Positions 24,193 through 35,481 are shown, numbered from the stretch's first letter. The stretch is DNA of 36,226 bases from Streptomyces mutomycini (GCF_001700505.1 NZ_MAPV01000130.1:152-36377), one strand, 5' to 3'. Program-made: numbers and translations. Notes: generated from the letters alone by a model not told the origin.

Positions 24193-24971
24193 GCGCTCCG
24201 CAGCTCGTCGTGCACCGCGACAAGGAGCTGATGGCCCAGGCCGCGGCGGCCAGGCTCATCACGAAGATCGTGGACGCCCAGGCCGCCCGCGGTCACGCCT
24301 CGGTGGTCCTCACCGGCGGACGCAACGGCAACGGCCTGCTGGCGGCGCTCGCCGGCTCGCCCGCCCGGGACGCGATCGACTGGTCGCGGCTCGATCTGTG
24401 GTGGGGCGACGAGCGGTTCCTGCCCGAGGGCGACCCGGAGCGCAATGTCACGCAGGCCCGCGAGGCCCTGCTGGACAAGGTCGCGCTGGATCCCTCCCGG
24501 GTCCATGCGATGCCCGCGTCCGACGGGCCCTACGGCGGCGACGCCGACGACGCCGCCGCCGGATATGCGGCGGAACTGGCCTCGGCGGCCGGCCCGGAGG
24601 ACCACGGGCCCGTGCCGACGTTCGACGTACTGATGCTGGGCGTCGGTCCGGACACCCACGTCGCGTCGCTCTTCCCGGAGCTGCCCGCGGTCCGGGAGAC
24701 CGAGCGCACCGTCGTCGGTGTGCACGGCGCTCCCAAGCCGCCGCCCACCCGTGTCTCGCTGACGCTGCCCGCCATCCGGGCGGCGCGTGAGGTGTGGCTG
24801 CTGGCCGCGGGGGAGGACAAGGCGGAGGCCGCGGAGATCGCGCTGTCCGGGGCCGGGGAGATCCAGGCACCGGCGGCGGGGGCCTACGGCCGCAGCCGCA
24901 CACTGTGGCTGCTGGACGCCGCGGCGGCCTCGAAGCTGCCGCGCGCGCTGTACCCGCCCGCTTCGGCGTAG
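24189..24971 (+). CDS. pgl: 6-phosphogluconolactonase
   Basis: Pgl (DevB family) hydrolyses 6-phosphogluconolactone, the product of Zwf. The 260-residue product has the NagB/RpiA fold with VVLTGGRNGNGLL (about 39-51), LWWGDERFLPEGDPERN (about 70-86), and the active-site GVGPDTHVASLFP. GTG 24189 overlaps the opcA stop by four bases (GTGA). It is the last gene of the pentose phosphate run. No gnd (6-phosphogluconate dehydrogenase) follows, so the oxidative branch is completed elsewhere. Confidence 0.95.
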   Translation: MSAPQLVVHRDKELMAQAAAARLITKIVDAQAARGHASVVLTGGRNGNGLLAALAGSPARDAIDWSRLDLWWGDERFLPEGDPERNVTQAREALLDKVALDPSRVHAMPASDGPYGGDADDAAAGYAAELASAAGPEDHGPVPTFDVLMLGVGPDTHVASLFPELPAVRETERTVVGVHGAPKPPPTRVSLTLPAIRAAREVWLLAAGEDKAEAAEIALSGAGEIQAPAAGAYGRSRTLWLLDAAAASKLPRALYPPASA

Positions 24972-24985
24972 GCGGCCGCACCCCC

Positions 24986-25022
24986 GAGGCCCGGTCCGCC
25001 CTTCAGGGGCGGGCCGGGCCTC
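24986..25022. terminator. Bidirectional terminator between pgl and the PH-domain genes
   Basis: A 16-bp stem (one T-G wobble) closes a 5-base TTCAG loop. The outer arm is GAGGCCCGG with its complement. It lies 14 bases after pgl and 19 bases beyond the convergent PH-domain gene, so it can serve both. Confidence 0.9.
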
Positions 25023-25041
25023 TGCCGTACGTCTTCGGCGC

Positions 25042-26550
25042 TCAGCCGCGCTCGAGGAACGGCTCCAGGAGCCCCGGAACGGCGTCGGCTGCGAAGGCGA
25101 GGCCCTCGGACGCGTCGGCGTCGTGCGCCGTGTAGGCACCGTTTCCGGCGGCTGTCGTGGCGGTGAGGCTCAGCAGCCCGGCCCGGCGCTGGAAGCAGGA
25201 CTGCTTCACCGTCCAGCCGATCACACCGGTCCGCCGCAGAGCCGCTGTGGAGCGCCGCACGGTACCCGAGCGGGTCACCAGGTAGTCGCCGCTGAGCGTG
25301 TGCCCCAGCGACCTGTACGCGTCGACGGCGAGCAGGACCGCGACGGGCACGCAGACCGCCGCGCAGGCGAGCGCGGTCCACAGCAGTACGGGAGTGAGCA
25401 GCAGCCCCAGGAGGATCTGGAGGAGGACGGGCGCCAGGGCCACGGCCAGGGCGCGGCGCAGCCGCCGCCCACGGGCGGCCCGGGGGTGCGCGGTGAGCTG
25501 GGCGCCGGTAGGGGTGACGGACTCGCGCAGGACCTCGGCGGCGATCGCGTCGGCCAGCGCGCGGGGTGCGGCCGGCAGCAGGGTGTTGTGGTCGGCGCTC
25601 CGCGACTCCTCGTCCCGGGTCAGGCCGGTGGTGATCGCGTCCACCCTGGCGGCGCCCACCAGCCGCACGCCCAGGGGCTCCACCAGGTCCACCCCGCGCA
25701 GCCGCCGTTCCTCGACGGACAGGGAGCGCGAGGTGAACAGCCCGCGTCTCACCCGCAGGGTGCCGCCAGGTTCGCGCTCCAGGCGGTAGTTCCACCACAT
25801 CTCGGTCCACAGCCCGAGGGCTCCGACGACACCGGCGGCCAGCGCCACCGCGGCCAGGACGACGATCGCCCAGACCAGCGGGGTGTCCCGGAAGCGGTCG
25901 GCGACCCAGTCGATCACCTCGCCCTGCACGCCGGCCCACTCGCTGATCTGCATCACACCGCCGGCGGCCGCGCCACCGAGCATGGGCGCGACGAAGGAGA
26001 CGGGTGCGTAGCGGATCCAGCGCGGATCGAAGGTGGCCAGTTCGCCGTCGCGGTGCGCTCCCGAGGCCCTGGGGGCGGCGCGGTCGAGGAGTTCGCGGCG
26101 CAGCCGCTCGCCCTCGGCGCGGTCGACGGCGTCGAGTTCCAGCGTGGAGTCGCCGCCCGTGTGCTCGCCTGTGCCGATGCGGACCGTGACCAGCCCGAGG
26201 ATCCGCAGCAGCGGATGCGCGGTGAGGTCGACGCTGCGGATACGCTCGCGGGCCAGCGAACGGCGCTTCGCGAGGAGGAGCCCGGTGTGCAGATCGACGC
26301 GCTCGGCACCGACCCGGTAGCGGGTGCGCCGCCAGCGTACGTAGTCGCCGGCGGCGGCGCAGCCGGTCAGCAGGACCGTCCCCGCCAGGGCCCAGCCGAC
26401 GGCGGTCGCGTACCCGAGCCGTCCGGACAGCGCGACCATGACGGGCACGGCGGCGCCCACGGCGACTCCCACCGTGACCAGGGCGGTGACCAGGACCGTA
26501 CGGGAATGGAGCCGCCGCCAGCCGGGCCCGCTGTCGGCGGCGGTGCTCAT
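25042..26550 (-). CDS. Bacterial PH-domain membrane protein (YdbT-like)
   Basis: The 502-residue protein has paired hydrophobic helices near residues 18-65, 225-250 and 375-410, each followed by a bacterial PH (DUF304) segment. Examples are YRVGAERVDLHTGLLLAKRR then RERIRSVDL, and YRLEREPGGTLRVRRGLF then EERRLRGVDLVEP. That three-fold layout matches YdbT. B. subtilis YdbS/YdbT are linked to resistance to an antimicrobial peptide or bacteriocin, but no biochemical role is settled. Its ATG overlaps the stop of the smaller PH gene (ATGA). They are likely one membrane complex. Confidence 0.88.
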   Translation of the reverse strand: MSTAADSGPGWRRLHSRTVLVTALVTVGVAVGAAVPVMVALSGRLGYATAVGWALAGTVLLTGCAAAGDYVRWRRTRYRVGAERVDLHTGLLLAKRRSLARERIRSVDLTAHPLLRILGLVTVRIGTGEHTGGDSTLELDAVDRAEGERLRRELLDRAAPRASGAHRDGELATFDPRWIRYAPVSFVAPMLGGAAAGGVMQISEWAGVQGEVIDWVADRFRDTPLVWAIVVLAAVALAAGVVGALGLWTEMWWNYRLEREPGGTLRVRRGLFTSRSLSVEERRLRGVDLVEPLGVRLVGAARVDAITTGLTRDEESRSADHNTLLPAAPRALADAIAAEVLRESVTPTGAQLTAHPRAARGRRLRRALAVALAPVLLQILLGLLLTPVLLWTALACAAVCVPVAVLLAVDAYRSLGHTLSGDYLVTRSGTVRRSTAALRRTGVIGWTVKQSCFQRRAGLLSLTATTAAGNGAYTAHDADASEGLAFAADAVPGLLEPFLERG

Positions 26551-27050
26551 GTGGCGTCCCCGGGGGTGTCCTGGGTGATACGGGTCAGCCGCTCGACGAG
26601 CCCGGCGGCCACCTCGTGGGTCAGCCCCTCGATCCGTACGGCGCCCTTGGCGGAGGCGGTGGTGACGGTGACCGTGGCCAGCCCGAAGAGCTGTTCAAGT
26701 GGCCCCCGCACGGTGTCCACGGTCTGGATGCGGGACATCGGCGCGATCCGCCATTCCCGCAGGAGGACTCCGGTGCTCACGTAGACCGCCTCGTCGGTGA
26801 CCTCCCAGCGGTGGGTGCGGAACCACCAGAGGGGGAAGAGGACGGCACACAGCAGGCCGGCGCCCGCGAGCACCGCGGCGGGCGTCAGCAGCCAGAGTCT
26901 GGCCGGGGCGATGAGCGCGCCCAGGATGCCCAGGACCGCCACCGGGGCCGCGGTCAGCAGCAGCCACTGGGCACGCCACCAGCCGACGGCCCGCGGGTCG
27001 AGCGTGTTGCGCGGCGGCCTGAGCCGTATCGTCCCCTCCCCCGCGGTCAT
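26547..27050 (-). CDS. Small bacterial PH-domain membrane protein (YdbS-like)
   Basis: The 167-residue protein has two membrane helices (about residues 28-46 and 52-72), then a single PH/DUF304 domain: WEVTDEAVYVSTGVLLREWR, then APMSRIQTVDTVRGPLEQLFGLATV. YdbS-type proteins pair with larger YdbT-type partners, as here. The ATG lies three bases after the pgi stop, with no good ribosome site of its own, so expression probably depends on translation of pgi. Confidence 0.9.
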   Translation of the reverse strand: MTAGEGTIRLRPPRNTLDPRAVGWWRAQWLLLTAAPVAVLGILGALIAPARLWLLTPAAVLAGAGLLCAVLFPLWWFRTHRWEVTDEAVYVSTGVLLREWRIAPMSRIQTVDTVRGPLEQLFGLATVTVTTASAKGAVRIEGLTHEVAAGLVERLTRITQDTPGDAT

Positions 27051-27053
27051 CGC

Positions 27054-28706
27054 TCAGCGGCCCCGCAGCGTGCGGTAGGCCGCCACGAGCGCGGCGGTTG
27101 AGCTGTCCAGCTGTTCGCCGCCGGTGCCCTCGGTCAGGACCGGCTCGATCTTCTTGGCGAGGACCTTGCCCAGCTCGACGCCCCACTGGTCGAAGGAGTC
27201 GATGTTCCAGACGGCACCCTGGACGAAGACCTTGTGCTCGTAGAGCGCGATCAACTGCCCGAGTACCGACGGGGTGAGCCGCTCGGCGAGGATCGTGGTC
27301 GTCGGGTGGTTGCCCCGGAAGGTCTTGTGCGGCACGAGTTCCTCGGCCACGCCCTCCGCGCGGACCTCGTCGGGGGTCTTCCCGAAGGCGAGGGCCTGCG
27401 TCTGGGCGAAGAAGTTGGCCATCAGCAGGTCGTGCTGGGCGATCAGCCCGGGCAGCAGGTCCTGCACCGGGGAGGCGAACCCGATGAAGTCGGCCGGGAT
27501 GACCTTCGTGCCCTGGTGGATCAGCTGGTAGTAGGCGTGCTGCCCGTTGGTGCCGGGGGTGCCCCAGACGACCGGCCCGGTCTGCCAGTCGACCGGATTG
27601 CCTTCCCGGTCGACGGACTTGCCGTTGGACTCCATGTCCAGCTGCTGCAAGTAGGCGGTGAACTTGGACAGATAGTGGCTGTAGGGCAGGACCGCGTGCG
27701 ACTGCGCGTCGAAGAACGCGCCGTACCAGACGCCCAGCAGGCCCAGCAGCAGCGGGGCGTTCTCCTCCGCGGGGGCGGTGCGGAAGTGCTCGTCGACGAG
27801 GTGGAAGCCGTCGAGCATCTCGCGGAACCGGTCCGGGCCGATGGCGATCATCAGCGAGAGGCCGATCGCCGAGTCGAAGGAGTAACGGCCGCCGACCCAG
27901 TCCCAGAACTCGAACATGTTGGCCGTGTCGATGCCGAAGTCCGTGACCTTCCCGGCGTTGGTCGACAGCGCCACGAAGTGCTTGGCGACGGCTTCCTGAC
28001 CTGACCTCAGTCCGGTGAGCAGCCAGTCGCGCGCCGATGTGGCATTGGTGATGGTCTCGATCGTGGTGAAGGTCTTGGACGCCACGATGAACAGCGTCTC
28101 GGCCGGGTCCAGGTCGCGGACGGCCTCGTGGAGGTCGGCGCCGTCGACGTTCGACACGAAGCGGACGGTGAGCGAGCGGTCCGTGAAGGAGCGCAGCGCC
28201 TCGTAGGCCATGGCCGGTCCGAGGTCGGAACCGCCGATGCCGATGTTCACGATGTTCTTCACCGGCTTGCCGGTGTGGCCGGTCCACTCCCCGGCCCTGA
28301 CCCGGTCGGAGAAGGCCGCCATCCTGTCGAGGACGGCGTGCACGGCCGGCACGACGTTCTCGCCGTCGGCCTCGGTCACGGCGTCCCGCGGGGCGCGGAG
28401 CGCGGTGTGCAGGACTGCGCGGTCCTCGGTGGTGTTGATCTTCTCGCCGCGGAACATCGCGTCCCGCAGCTCGGCCACGCCCGTGGCACCGGCGAGGTCA
28501 CGCAGCAGACGGAGCGTCTCGTCGGTGACCAGGTGCTTGGAGTAGTCGATGTGGAGGTCGCCGACCCGGAGGGTGTACGCGGCTCCGCGGTCCGGCGTGT
28601 CCGCGAACAGCCGGCGCAGATGGGTGTCGCCGAACTCCTCACGGTGCTTGCCGAGAGCCGCCCATTCGGGCAGCTGGTTGAGCCTGGTTCGGCTTTGTGC
28701 GTTCAT
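27054..28706 (-). CDS. pgi: Glucose-6-phosphate isomerase
   Basis: Pgi interconverts glucose-6-phosphate and fructose-6-phosphate, linking glycolysis and the pentose phosphate pathway. The 550-residue product has two SIS domains. Visible features are [22 protein letters not shown], the signature [16 protein letters not shown], the [18 protein letters not shown] glutamine/histidine segment, and the C-terminal catalytic lysine region [14 protein letters not shown] 28706 has only a weak ribosome site. The start is placed by homology; the [21 protein letters not shown] opening is typical. Two PH-domain genes follow in the same transcript. Confidence 0.96.
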   Translation of the reverse strand: MNAQSRTRLNQLPEWAALGKHREEFGDTHLRRLFADTPDRGAAYTLRVGDLHIDYSKHLVTDETLRLLRDLAGATGVAELRDAMFRGEKINTTEDRAVLHTALRAPRDAVTEADGENVVPAVHAVLDRMAAFSDRVRAGEWTGHTGKPVKNIVNIGIGGSDLGPAMAYEALRSFTDRSLTVRFVSNVDGADLHEAVRDLDPAETLFIVASKTFTTIETITNATSARDWLLTGLRSGQEAVAKHFVALSTNAGKVTDFGIDTANMFEFWDWVGGRYSFDSAIGLSLMIAIGPDRFREMLDGFHLVDEHFRTAPAEENAPLLLGLLGVWYGAFFDAQSHAVLPYSHYLSKFTAYLQQLDMESNGKSVDREGNPVDWQTGPVVWGTPGTNGQHAYYQLIHQGTKVIPADFIGFASPVQDLLPGLIAQHDLLMANFFAQTQALAFGKTPDEVRAEGVAEELVPHKTFRGNHPTTTILAERLTPSVLGQLIALYEHKVFVQGAVWNIDSFDQWGVELGKVLAKKIEPVLTEGTGGEQLDSSTAALVAAYRTLRGR

Positions 28707-28818
28707 CCCGGAAATCGCCCACTTCTTCTCGTACCTGCAACCTTCCCCGCTGCCTCTCCAACCTAATTGATCTGGAGGGTGCGGCGGGGCAACGGCGGGC
28801 TACGGGGCGGCATACGGG

Positions 28819-28853
28819 CACCGGCCGGGCACCCAGGGGGTGACCGGCCGGTG
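28819..28853 (-). terminator. Terminator hairpin after rbpA
   Basis: A perfect 10-bp stem (CACCGGCCGG with its complement) continues inward after one mismatch for about five more pairs. It begins ten bases past the rbpA stop and separates rbpA from pgi. Confidence 0.85.
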
Positions 28854-28862
28854 AACAACTCA

Positions 28863-29198
28863 TCAGATCTCGCCGCGGAGTTTGGCGAGGGCTTCGGCGA
28901 GGATGGCTTCGCCGTCGGCGTCACTGCGCCGCTCGCGCACGTACGCCAGGTGCGTCTTGTACGGCTCGGTGCGCGGCGGAGCGGGCGGGCTGTCCCGGTC
29001 CTGTCCGGCCGGGAAGCCGCAGCGCGGGCAGTCCCAGGTCTCCGGTACCTGCGCGTCATGGGCGAAGCTCGGCTGCGTCTCGTGCCCGTTCGAGCACCAG
29101 AAGGAGATGCGGAGGCGCGGCGCGGACTCGCCTCGCTCGGCCTCCCCCATCGGCCCCGCTCCGACCCGGCTTCCCCGGATCGCGTTGCCACTTGCCAC
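28863..29198 (-). CDS. rbpA: RbpA, RNA polymerase-binding transcription factor
   Basis: RbpA binds actinobacterial RNA polymerase and the principal sigma factor, aids open-complex formation and contributes to rifampicin tolerance and stress response. The 111-residue product has the disordered N-terminal tail (1-25), the zinc-type core with C35, H39, C57 and C60 (FWCSNGHE and WDCPRCGF), a basic linker, and the C-terminal sigma-interaction helix with R89 in HLAYVRERRSDADGEAI. GTG 29198 has GGAG nine bases upstream. In S. coelicolor the homologue is induced by disulfide stress through sigma R; I did not find a clean GGAAT/GTT sigma R promoter here. Confidence 0.96.
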   Translation of the reverse strand: MASGNAIRGSRVGAGPMGEAERGESAPRLRISFWCSNGHETQPSFAHDAQVPETWDCPRCGFPAGQDRDSPPAPPRTEPYKTHLAYVRERRSDADGEAILAEALAKLRGEI

Positions 29199-29237
29199 GG
29201 TCGTAACTCCCTGCGTGATGGTGCTCGAAGATGCCCC

Positions 29238-29266
29238 AGTCTACGTAAGGCCCAACGCGCGTCCAG
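29238..29266 (-). promoter_or_regulatory. Putative rbpA promoter
   Basis: On the reverse strand TAGACT (29243-29238) is a good -10, with CTGGAC (29266-29261) as a weak -35 at 17 bases. It is 40 bases before GTG 29198. Confidence 0.45.
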
Positions 29267-29307
29267 TGAAAGGAGTTACACCCTCACCGGGATTCGCCCA
29301 CGCAGGG

Positions 29308-29544
29308 TCAGCTGTCCAGCTTGATGAGCAGAGCAAGGACGACAATGCACGCGAACCAGCCCAGACCGACCACGACCGTGATGCGGTCGAGGTTCCGCTC
29401 GGCAACCGACGAACCACCGACGGAGGACTGCATCCCGCCACCGAACATGTCGGAGAGGCCGCCGCCCTTTCCCTTGTGCATCAGCACCAGCAGCATCAGC
29501 AGCAGGCTGAAGACGATCAGGGCGATCTCGAACGCCAAAACCAC
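29308..29544 (-). CDS. secG: SecG preprotein translocase subunit
   Basis: SecG is a small membrane protein that assists SecYEG-dependent export. The 78-residue product has two helices (about 3-22 and 56-74) flanking the conserved glycine-rich cytoplasmic loop LMHKGKGGGLSDMFGG. It starts at GTG 29544 with a modest AGGGA ahead. It lies downstream of tpiA on the same strand but after a strong hairpin. It precedes rbpA by 109 bases. Confidence 0.95.
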   Translation of the reverse strand: MVLAFEIALIVFSLLLMLLVLMHKGKGGGLSDMFGGGMQSSVGGSSVAERNLDRITVVVGLGWFACIVVLALLIKLDS

Positions 29545-29590
29545 GGCTGGTCCCTACTTTCCGGAATTCCTAGGACTGCATGTACGAACA

Positions 29591-29626
29591 GCGGGGGCCA
29601 GGGGGTGGACCCCCCTCGGCCCCCGC
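29591..29626 (-). terminator. Terminator hairpin between tpiA and secG
   Basis: GCGGGGGCC pairs perfectly with GGCCCCCGC (9 bp), with further G-C pairs inside. It lies 56 bases after the tpiA stop and 46 bases before the secG start. Confidence 0.75.
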
Positions 29627-29682
29627 AAGGGTACGACGGATCCGCGCCACCGCATACTCACCGGTCGCGGCGGCGGACGATC

Positions 29683-30459
29683 CTACTGGTCGCGGAAGCG
29701 GACGATCTTGACGAACTCGTCGGCGTCGAGCGCGGCGCCGCCGATCAGGGCACCGTCCACGTCGGGCTGGGCCATGATGGCCGCGACGTTGCCGGACTTC
29801 ACCGAGCCGCCGTACTGGATACGGACCGCGTCGGCAAGCTCCTGCGAGTACAGCTCGGCGAGGCGGCGGCGGATCGCACCGCAGACCTCCTGCGCGTCCT
29901 CGGGAGTGGCGACCTCACCGGTCCCGATGGCCCAGACCGGCTCGTAGGCGATCACGATGGACTCGGCCTGCTCGGCCGGGATGTCCTTCAGGGCACCGTC
30001 GAGCTGCGCCAGTGTGTAGGACACCTGGTCACCGGCCTTGCGGATGTCCAGGCCCTCGCCGACGCAGAGGATCGGGGTCAGGCCGTGCTTGTAGGCGGCC
30101 TTCACCTTCGCGTTGCAGATCTCGTCGTTCTCGCCGTGGTACTGGCGGCGCTCGCTGTGACCGACGGCGACGAAGGTGCACTTCAGCTTGGCGAGCATCG
30201 GGCCGGAGATCTCACCGGTGTACGCGCCGGAGTCCTGCGCCGAGATGTCCTGGGCGCCGTACTTGATCTTCAGCTTGTCGCCGTCGACCAGCGTCTGCAC
30301 GGAGCGCAGGTCGGTGAAGGGCGGCAGGACTGCGACCTCGACCGCGTCGTAGTCCTTGTCGGCCAGGGCGAAGGCGAGCTTCTGGACGTGCGCGATGGCC
30401 TCGAGGTGGTTGAGGTTCATCTTCCAGTTGCCCGCCATGAGCGGGGTACGGGTGGTCAT
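29683..30459 (-). CDS. tpiA: Triosephosphate isomerase
   Basis: TpiA interconverts dihydroxyacetone phosphate and glyceraldehyde-3-phosphate. The 258-residue TIM barrel has N11 and K13 in MAGNWKMN, the catalytic H101 in AVGHSERR and E173 in [12 protein letters not shown], then the phosphate loops YGGSVKSGN and [14 protein letters not shown] 30459 is six bases after the pgk stop, with GGAGG upstream inside pgk, so the two are co-translated. Confidence 0.97.
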   Translation of the reverse strand: MTTRTPLMAGNWKMNLNHLEAIAHVQKLAFALADKDYDAVEVAVLPPFTDLRSVQTLVDGDKLKIKYGAQDISAQDSGAYTGEISGPMLAKLKCTFVAVGHSERRQYHGENDEICNAKVKAAYKHGLTPILCVGEGLDIRKAGDQVSYTLAQLDGALKDIPAEQAESIVIAYEPVWAIGTGEVATPEDAQEVCGAIRRRLAELYSQELADAVRIQYGGSVKSGNVAAIMAQPDVDGALIGGAALDADEFVKIVRFRDQ

Positions 30460-30465
30460 TGAGGG

Positions 30466-31677
30466 TCAGTCCTCCAGTGCGGCGAGTCCGGGAAGCGTCT
30501 TGCCCTCGAGGTATTCGAGGCTGGCGCCGCCACCGGTCGAGATGTGGCCGAATGCGCTCTCGTCGAAGCCCAGGATACGGACGGCGGCCGCGGAGTCCCC
30601 GCCGCCGACGACGCTGAAGGCCTGGGAGTCGACGAGGGCCTGGGCGACCGCTTTGGTGCCCTCGGCGTAGTCGGGGTGCTCGAAGACTCCCATCGGGCCG
30701 TTCCAGAAGACGGTCGCCGCGTCGGCGAGCTTCGAGGCGTAGAGCTTGTTGGTCTCCGGGCCGTTGTCCAGGCCCATCACACCGGCCGGAATGGCATCGG
30801 CGGCGACGGTGGCGGGGTTGCCCGGGGTCTTGGCCTTGAGGTCCGGGAACTGCGGGGAGACGACGACGTCGACCGGGAGCACGAACTCCACGCCCTTCTC
30901 CTCGGCGCGCTTGAGGTAGCCGAGCACCGCCGGGATCTGGTCCTCCTGGAGGAGGGAGCTGCCGACCTCGTGGCCCTGGGCCTTGAGGAAGGTGTAGGCC
31001 ATTCCGCCGCCGATGAGGATGCGGTCGGCCTTCTCCAGCAGGTGGTCGATCACACCGAGCTTGTCGGAGACCTTGGAGCCGCCGAGGACCACGGCGTAGG
31101 GACGCGTGACGTCCTCGGTGAGCTTCTTGAGGACGCCGACCTCGGTGGCGATCAGACCGCCGGCAGCGTGCGGCAGCCGGGCGGGAAGGTCGAAGACCGA
31201 GGCGTGCTTGCGGTGGACTGCGCCGAAGCCGTCTCCCACGTAGACGTCGGCGAGCTCGGCGAGCCGGTCGGCGAAGGCGCCGCGTTCGGCGTCGTCCTTC
31301 GACGTCTCCCCGGCGTTGAAGCGGAGGTTCTCGACGACAGCCACCCGGCCGTCGGTGAGGGCGGCGACCGTGGCGCGGGCGGACTCGCCGACGGTGTCGG
31401 TCGCGAAGGCGACCTCCGCGCCGAGCAGCTCACCGAGGCGCGCGGCAGCGGGGGCCAGCGAGAAGGCGGGGTCCGGGGCGCCCTTCGGGCGGCCGAGGTG
31501 CGAGGCGACGACGACCCGCGCACCGGCCTCGGCGAGCCGGGCGACCGTCGGCTGGACGGCGCGGATGCGGCCGTCGTCGGTGATCGTGGTGCCGTCGAGC
31601 GGCACGTTGAGGTCGGCGCGGACGAATACCCGCTTGCCCGCGACCCCTTCGGCGAGAAGTTCGTCGATGGTCTTCAT
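30466..31677 (-). CDS. pgk: Phosphoglycerate kinase
   Basis: Pgk makes ATP from 1,3-bisphosphoglycerate. The 403-residue product shows [13 protein letters not shown] at 17-29, HLGRPKG near 60, and the C-terminal nucleotide region [15 protein letters not shown] followed by [15 protein letters not shown] 31677 has AAGGAG about ten bases upstream. It lies 109 bases downstream of gap with a hairpin between, and is coupled to tpiA. Confidence 0.97.
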   Translation of the reverse strand: MKTIDELLAEGVAGKRVFVRADLNVPLDGTTITDDGRIRAVQPTVARLAEAGARVVVASHLGRPKGAPDPAFSLAPAAARLGELLGAEVAFATDTVGESARATVAALTDGRVAVVENLRFNAGETSKDDAERGAFADRLAELADVYVGDGFGAVHRKHASVFDLPARLPHAAGGLIATEVGVLKKLTEDVTRPYAVVLGGSKVSDKLGVIDHLLEKADRILIGGGMAYTFLKAQGHEVGSSLLQEDQIPAVLGYLKRAEEKGVEFVLPVDVVVSPQFPDLKAKTPGNPATVAADAIPAGVMGLDNGPETNKLYASKLADAATVFWNGPMGVFEHPDYAEGTKAVAQALVDSQAFSVVGGGDSAAAVRILGFDESAFGHISTGGGASLEYLEGKTLPGLAALED

Positions 31678-31717
31678 CTGTTCCCATACTCCTTGGAAGG
31701 ACGGATGAGCATGCGAG

Positions 31718-31752
31718 GGGGCTCGAACGCCGCGTCGCGACGTCCGAGCCCC
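31718..31752 (-). terminator. Hairpin between gap and pgk (partial terminator or processing site)
   Basis: GGGGCTCG pairs with CGAGCCCC (8 bp), and additional pairs extend inward. It lies 34 bases after the gap stop and 40 bases before the pgk ATG. It could reduce read-through so that gap is made in excess over pgk-tpiA, but that is inference. Confidence 0.6.
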
Positions 31753-31786
31753 TCACATCACACCTGACTGCCTGCCGATCCTAGGA

Positions 31787-33394
<1,608 letters not shown>

Positions 33395-33456
33395 ATGCCT
33401 CCGGCCACCGTCTTCCGTGTGCCGGGGCGGGCACGGAAGGCGGTGGCCGGAGGCAT
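33395..33456 (-). terminator. Very strong terminator after whiA
   Basis: A 26-bp stem with only wobble interruptions closes a 10-base GC-rich loop. The outer arm begins ATGCCTCCGGCCACCG. It begins ten bases after the whiA stop and ends the rapZ-yvcK-whiA transcript. Confidence 0.92.
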
Positions 33457-33466
33457 CCGGCGGCGC

Positions 33467-34456
33467 TCAGCCCACGAGGCCGTCGGCCAGGTCCTCGCTG
33501 ATGGTCGATTCCGTGCCCGGGATACCGAGGTCCTGGGCCCTCTTGTCGGCCATGGCCAGCAGGCGCCTGATCCGGCCCGCGACCGCGTCCTTGGTCAGCG
33601 GCGGATCGGCGAGCGCTCCCAGCTCCTCCAGGGATGCCTGCTTGTGCTCCATGCGCAGCCGTCCGGCCGCGGCGAGGTGCTCAGGGACCTCGTCCGCCAG
33701 GATCTCCAGCGCACGCCCCACCCGGGCGCCCGCGGCGACCGCGGCGCGGGCGGAGCGGCGGAGGTTGGCGTCGTCGAAGTTGGCGAGCCTGTTGGCCGTG
33801 GCGCGGACCTCGCGCCGCATCCGGCGCTCCTCCCAGGCCAGCACCGCCTCATGGGCGCCCAGCCGGGTCAGCAGTGCGCCGATCGCGTCACCGTCGCGGA
33901 CGACGACACGGTCGACCCCGCGCACCTCCCTGGCCTTGGCCGGGATGGAGAGCCTGCGTGCGGCGCCGACCAGGGCGAGCGCGGCCTCCGGGCCGGGGCA
34001 GGTCACCTCGAGCGACGAGGAACGGCCCGGTTCGGTGAGGGAGCCGTGAGCCAGGAAAGCACCACGCCAGGCCGCCTCGGCGTCGCAGGTGGCCCCCGAG
34101 ACCACCTGCGGCGGCAGGCCGCGGATGGGACGGCCGCGGCCGTCCACCAGGCCGGTCTGGCGCGCCAGCTGGTCGCCGCCCGCCACCACCCGCACCACGT
34201 AGCGGGAGCCCCGGCGCAGTCCGCCGGGGGCCATCACGATCAGTTCCGAGCTGTGCCCGAAGATCTCCAGGATGTCCCGCTTGAGCCGTCGCGCCGCCAT
34301 CGCCGTGTCCAGCTCGGCCTCGATCACGATCCGGCCGCTCACCAGGTGCAGCCCGCCCGCGAACCGGAGAATCGCCGAGACCTCTGCCTTTCTGCAGCAG
34401 GTCCGGGTAACGGGAAGCCGGGAGACTTCGTCCTTCACCGCTGGCGTCATCGCCAT
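33467..34456 (-). CDS. whiA: WhiA sporulation transcription regulator
   Basis: WhiA acts with WhiB to switch aerial hyphae into sporulation septation in Streptomyces, and it is conserved in non-sporulating Gram-positives. The 329-residue product has the N-terminal LAGLIDADG endonuclease-like fold (about 15-215; [19 protein letters not shown] at the start) without nuclease residues I can point to. A C-terminal helix-turn-helix (about 270-312, [21 protein letters not shown]) follows. ATG 34456 has AAGGA nine bases upstream and lies inside the end of yvcK (10-base overlap). Confidence 0.96.
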   Translation of the reverse strand: MAMTPAVKDEVSRLPVTRTCCRKAEVSAILRFAGGLHLVSGRIVIEAELDTAMAARRLKRDILEIFGHSSELIVMAPGGLRRGSRYVVRVVAGGDQLARQTGLVDGRGRPIRGLPPQVVSGATCDAEAAWRGAFLAHGSLTEPGRSSSLEVTCPGPEAALALVGAARRLSIPAKAREVRGVDRVVVRDGDAIGALLTRLGAHEAVLAWEERRMRREVRATANRLANFDDANLRRSARAAVAAGARVGRALEILADEVPEHLAAAGRLRMEHKQASLEELGALADPPLTKDAVAGRIRRLLAMADKRAQDLGIPGTESTISEDLADGLVG

Positions 34457-35481
34457 GGGCCGATCCTTCCATGCATCCGAAAAATACGGTCGTACGCGGC
34501 GGCCAACAGCTCCGGATCATGAATCGGAACGCCGTCGGGTGAGGCCACGGGGGCCAGCTCGACCGCGGCTCCGAGCCGCCGGGCGGCGTCGGCAAGGGAC
34601 TCGCGGTCGGGCACGGCGGCCTCGTCGGCCAGCACCACGTCCATGGCGAGTTTAGGGGCGTGTCGCCCCAAAACCTCCAAATGACGCTGCGGTGAGAAGC
34701 CTTCTGTTTCGCCGGGCTGTGGTGCGAGGTTCAGCGAGAGGACCTTACGGGCCTTCGTCGTCACCAGCGCGTCGAGCAGTTCGGGCACCAGCAGATGCGG
34801 AATCACCGAGGAGAACCAGGACCCTGGGCCGAGCACCACCCAGTCGGCGTCGAGCACCGCGGCCACCGCCTCGGGGACCGCAGGCGGATCGGCCGGGACG
34901 ACGTGGACGGACTGCACCTCGCCGGGGGTCAGCGCCACGGTCGCCTGCCCGCGCACGGTGACCGTGTCCTCGGGGCGCTCCGGGTGGTGCCCCCGGACGA
35001 GCGCCTGCAGCTCCAGGGGGACGGCGGACATCGGGAGGACCCTGCCGTGCGCTCCGAGCAGCCTGCCTACCAGGTCGAGGGCCTGGACGTGGTCACCCAG
35101 CTGTTCCCAGAGGGCGACGATGAGCAGGTTGCCCACCGCGTGCTGGTGGAGGTCGCCCTTGGACTCGAAGCGGTGCTGGATGACCTGGGCCCAGGTCTGG
35201 CCCCAGTCGTCGTCCCCGCAGAGCGCGGCGAGCGCCTTCCGCAGGTCGCCCGGCGGGAGGACGCCGAGCTCCTCGCGGAGCCGGCCGCTCGAGCCGCCGT
35301 CGTCGGCGACGGTCACCACGGCCGTGAGGTCACCGGTGATCCGGCGCAGCGCCGTGAGCGAGGCCGACAGCCCCATGCCGCCGCCGAGGGCGACGACCTT
35401 GGGCTGTGCGCCGCGCTTACGGCCGGAGAGCGCGGCCGTGGCCCTGCTCAGCCGGCGCAGACGCAGATTGCGACTTGTCAC
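34447..35481 (-). CDS. yvcK: YvcK/CofD-like gluconeogenesis factor
   Basis: YvcK is needed in B. subtilis for growth on gluconeogenic carbon sources and influences cell envelope synthesis; it binds UDP-sugars. The 344-residue product has a basic N-terminus (about 25 residues), then [14 protein letters not shown] (about 29-42), [17 protein letters not shown] and [14 protein letters not shown]. It starts at GTG 35481, overlapping the rapZ stop by four bases (GTGA). The enzymatic reaction of this branch is not established, although the fold is that of the CofD transferases. Confidence 0.94.
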   Translation of the reverse strand: MTSRNLRLRRLSRATAALSGRKRGAQPKVVALGGGMGLSASLTALRRITGDLTAVVTVADDGGSSGRLREELGVLPPGDLRKALAALCGDDDWGQTWAQVIQHRFESKGDLHQHAVGNLLIVALWEQLGDHVQALDLVGRLLGAHGRVLPMSAVPLELQALVRGHHPERPEDTVTVRGQATVALTPGEVQSVHVVPADPPAVPEAVAAVLDADWVVLGPGSWFSSVIPHLLVPELLDALVTTKARKVLSLNLAPQPGETEGFSPQRHLEVLGRHAPKLAMDVVLADEAAVPDRESLADAARRLGAAVELAPVASPDGVPIHDPELLAAAYDRIFRMHGRIGPWR

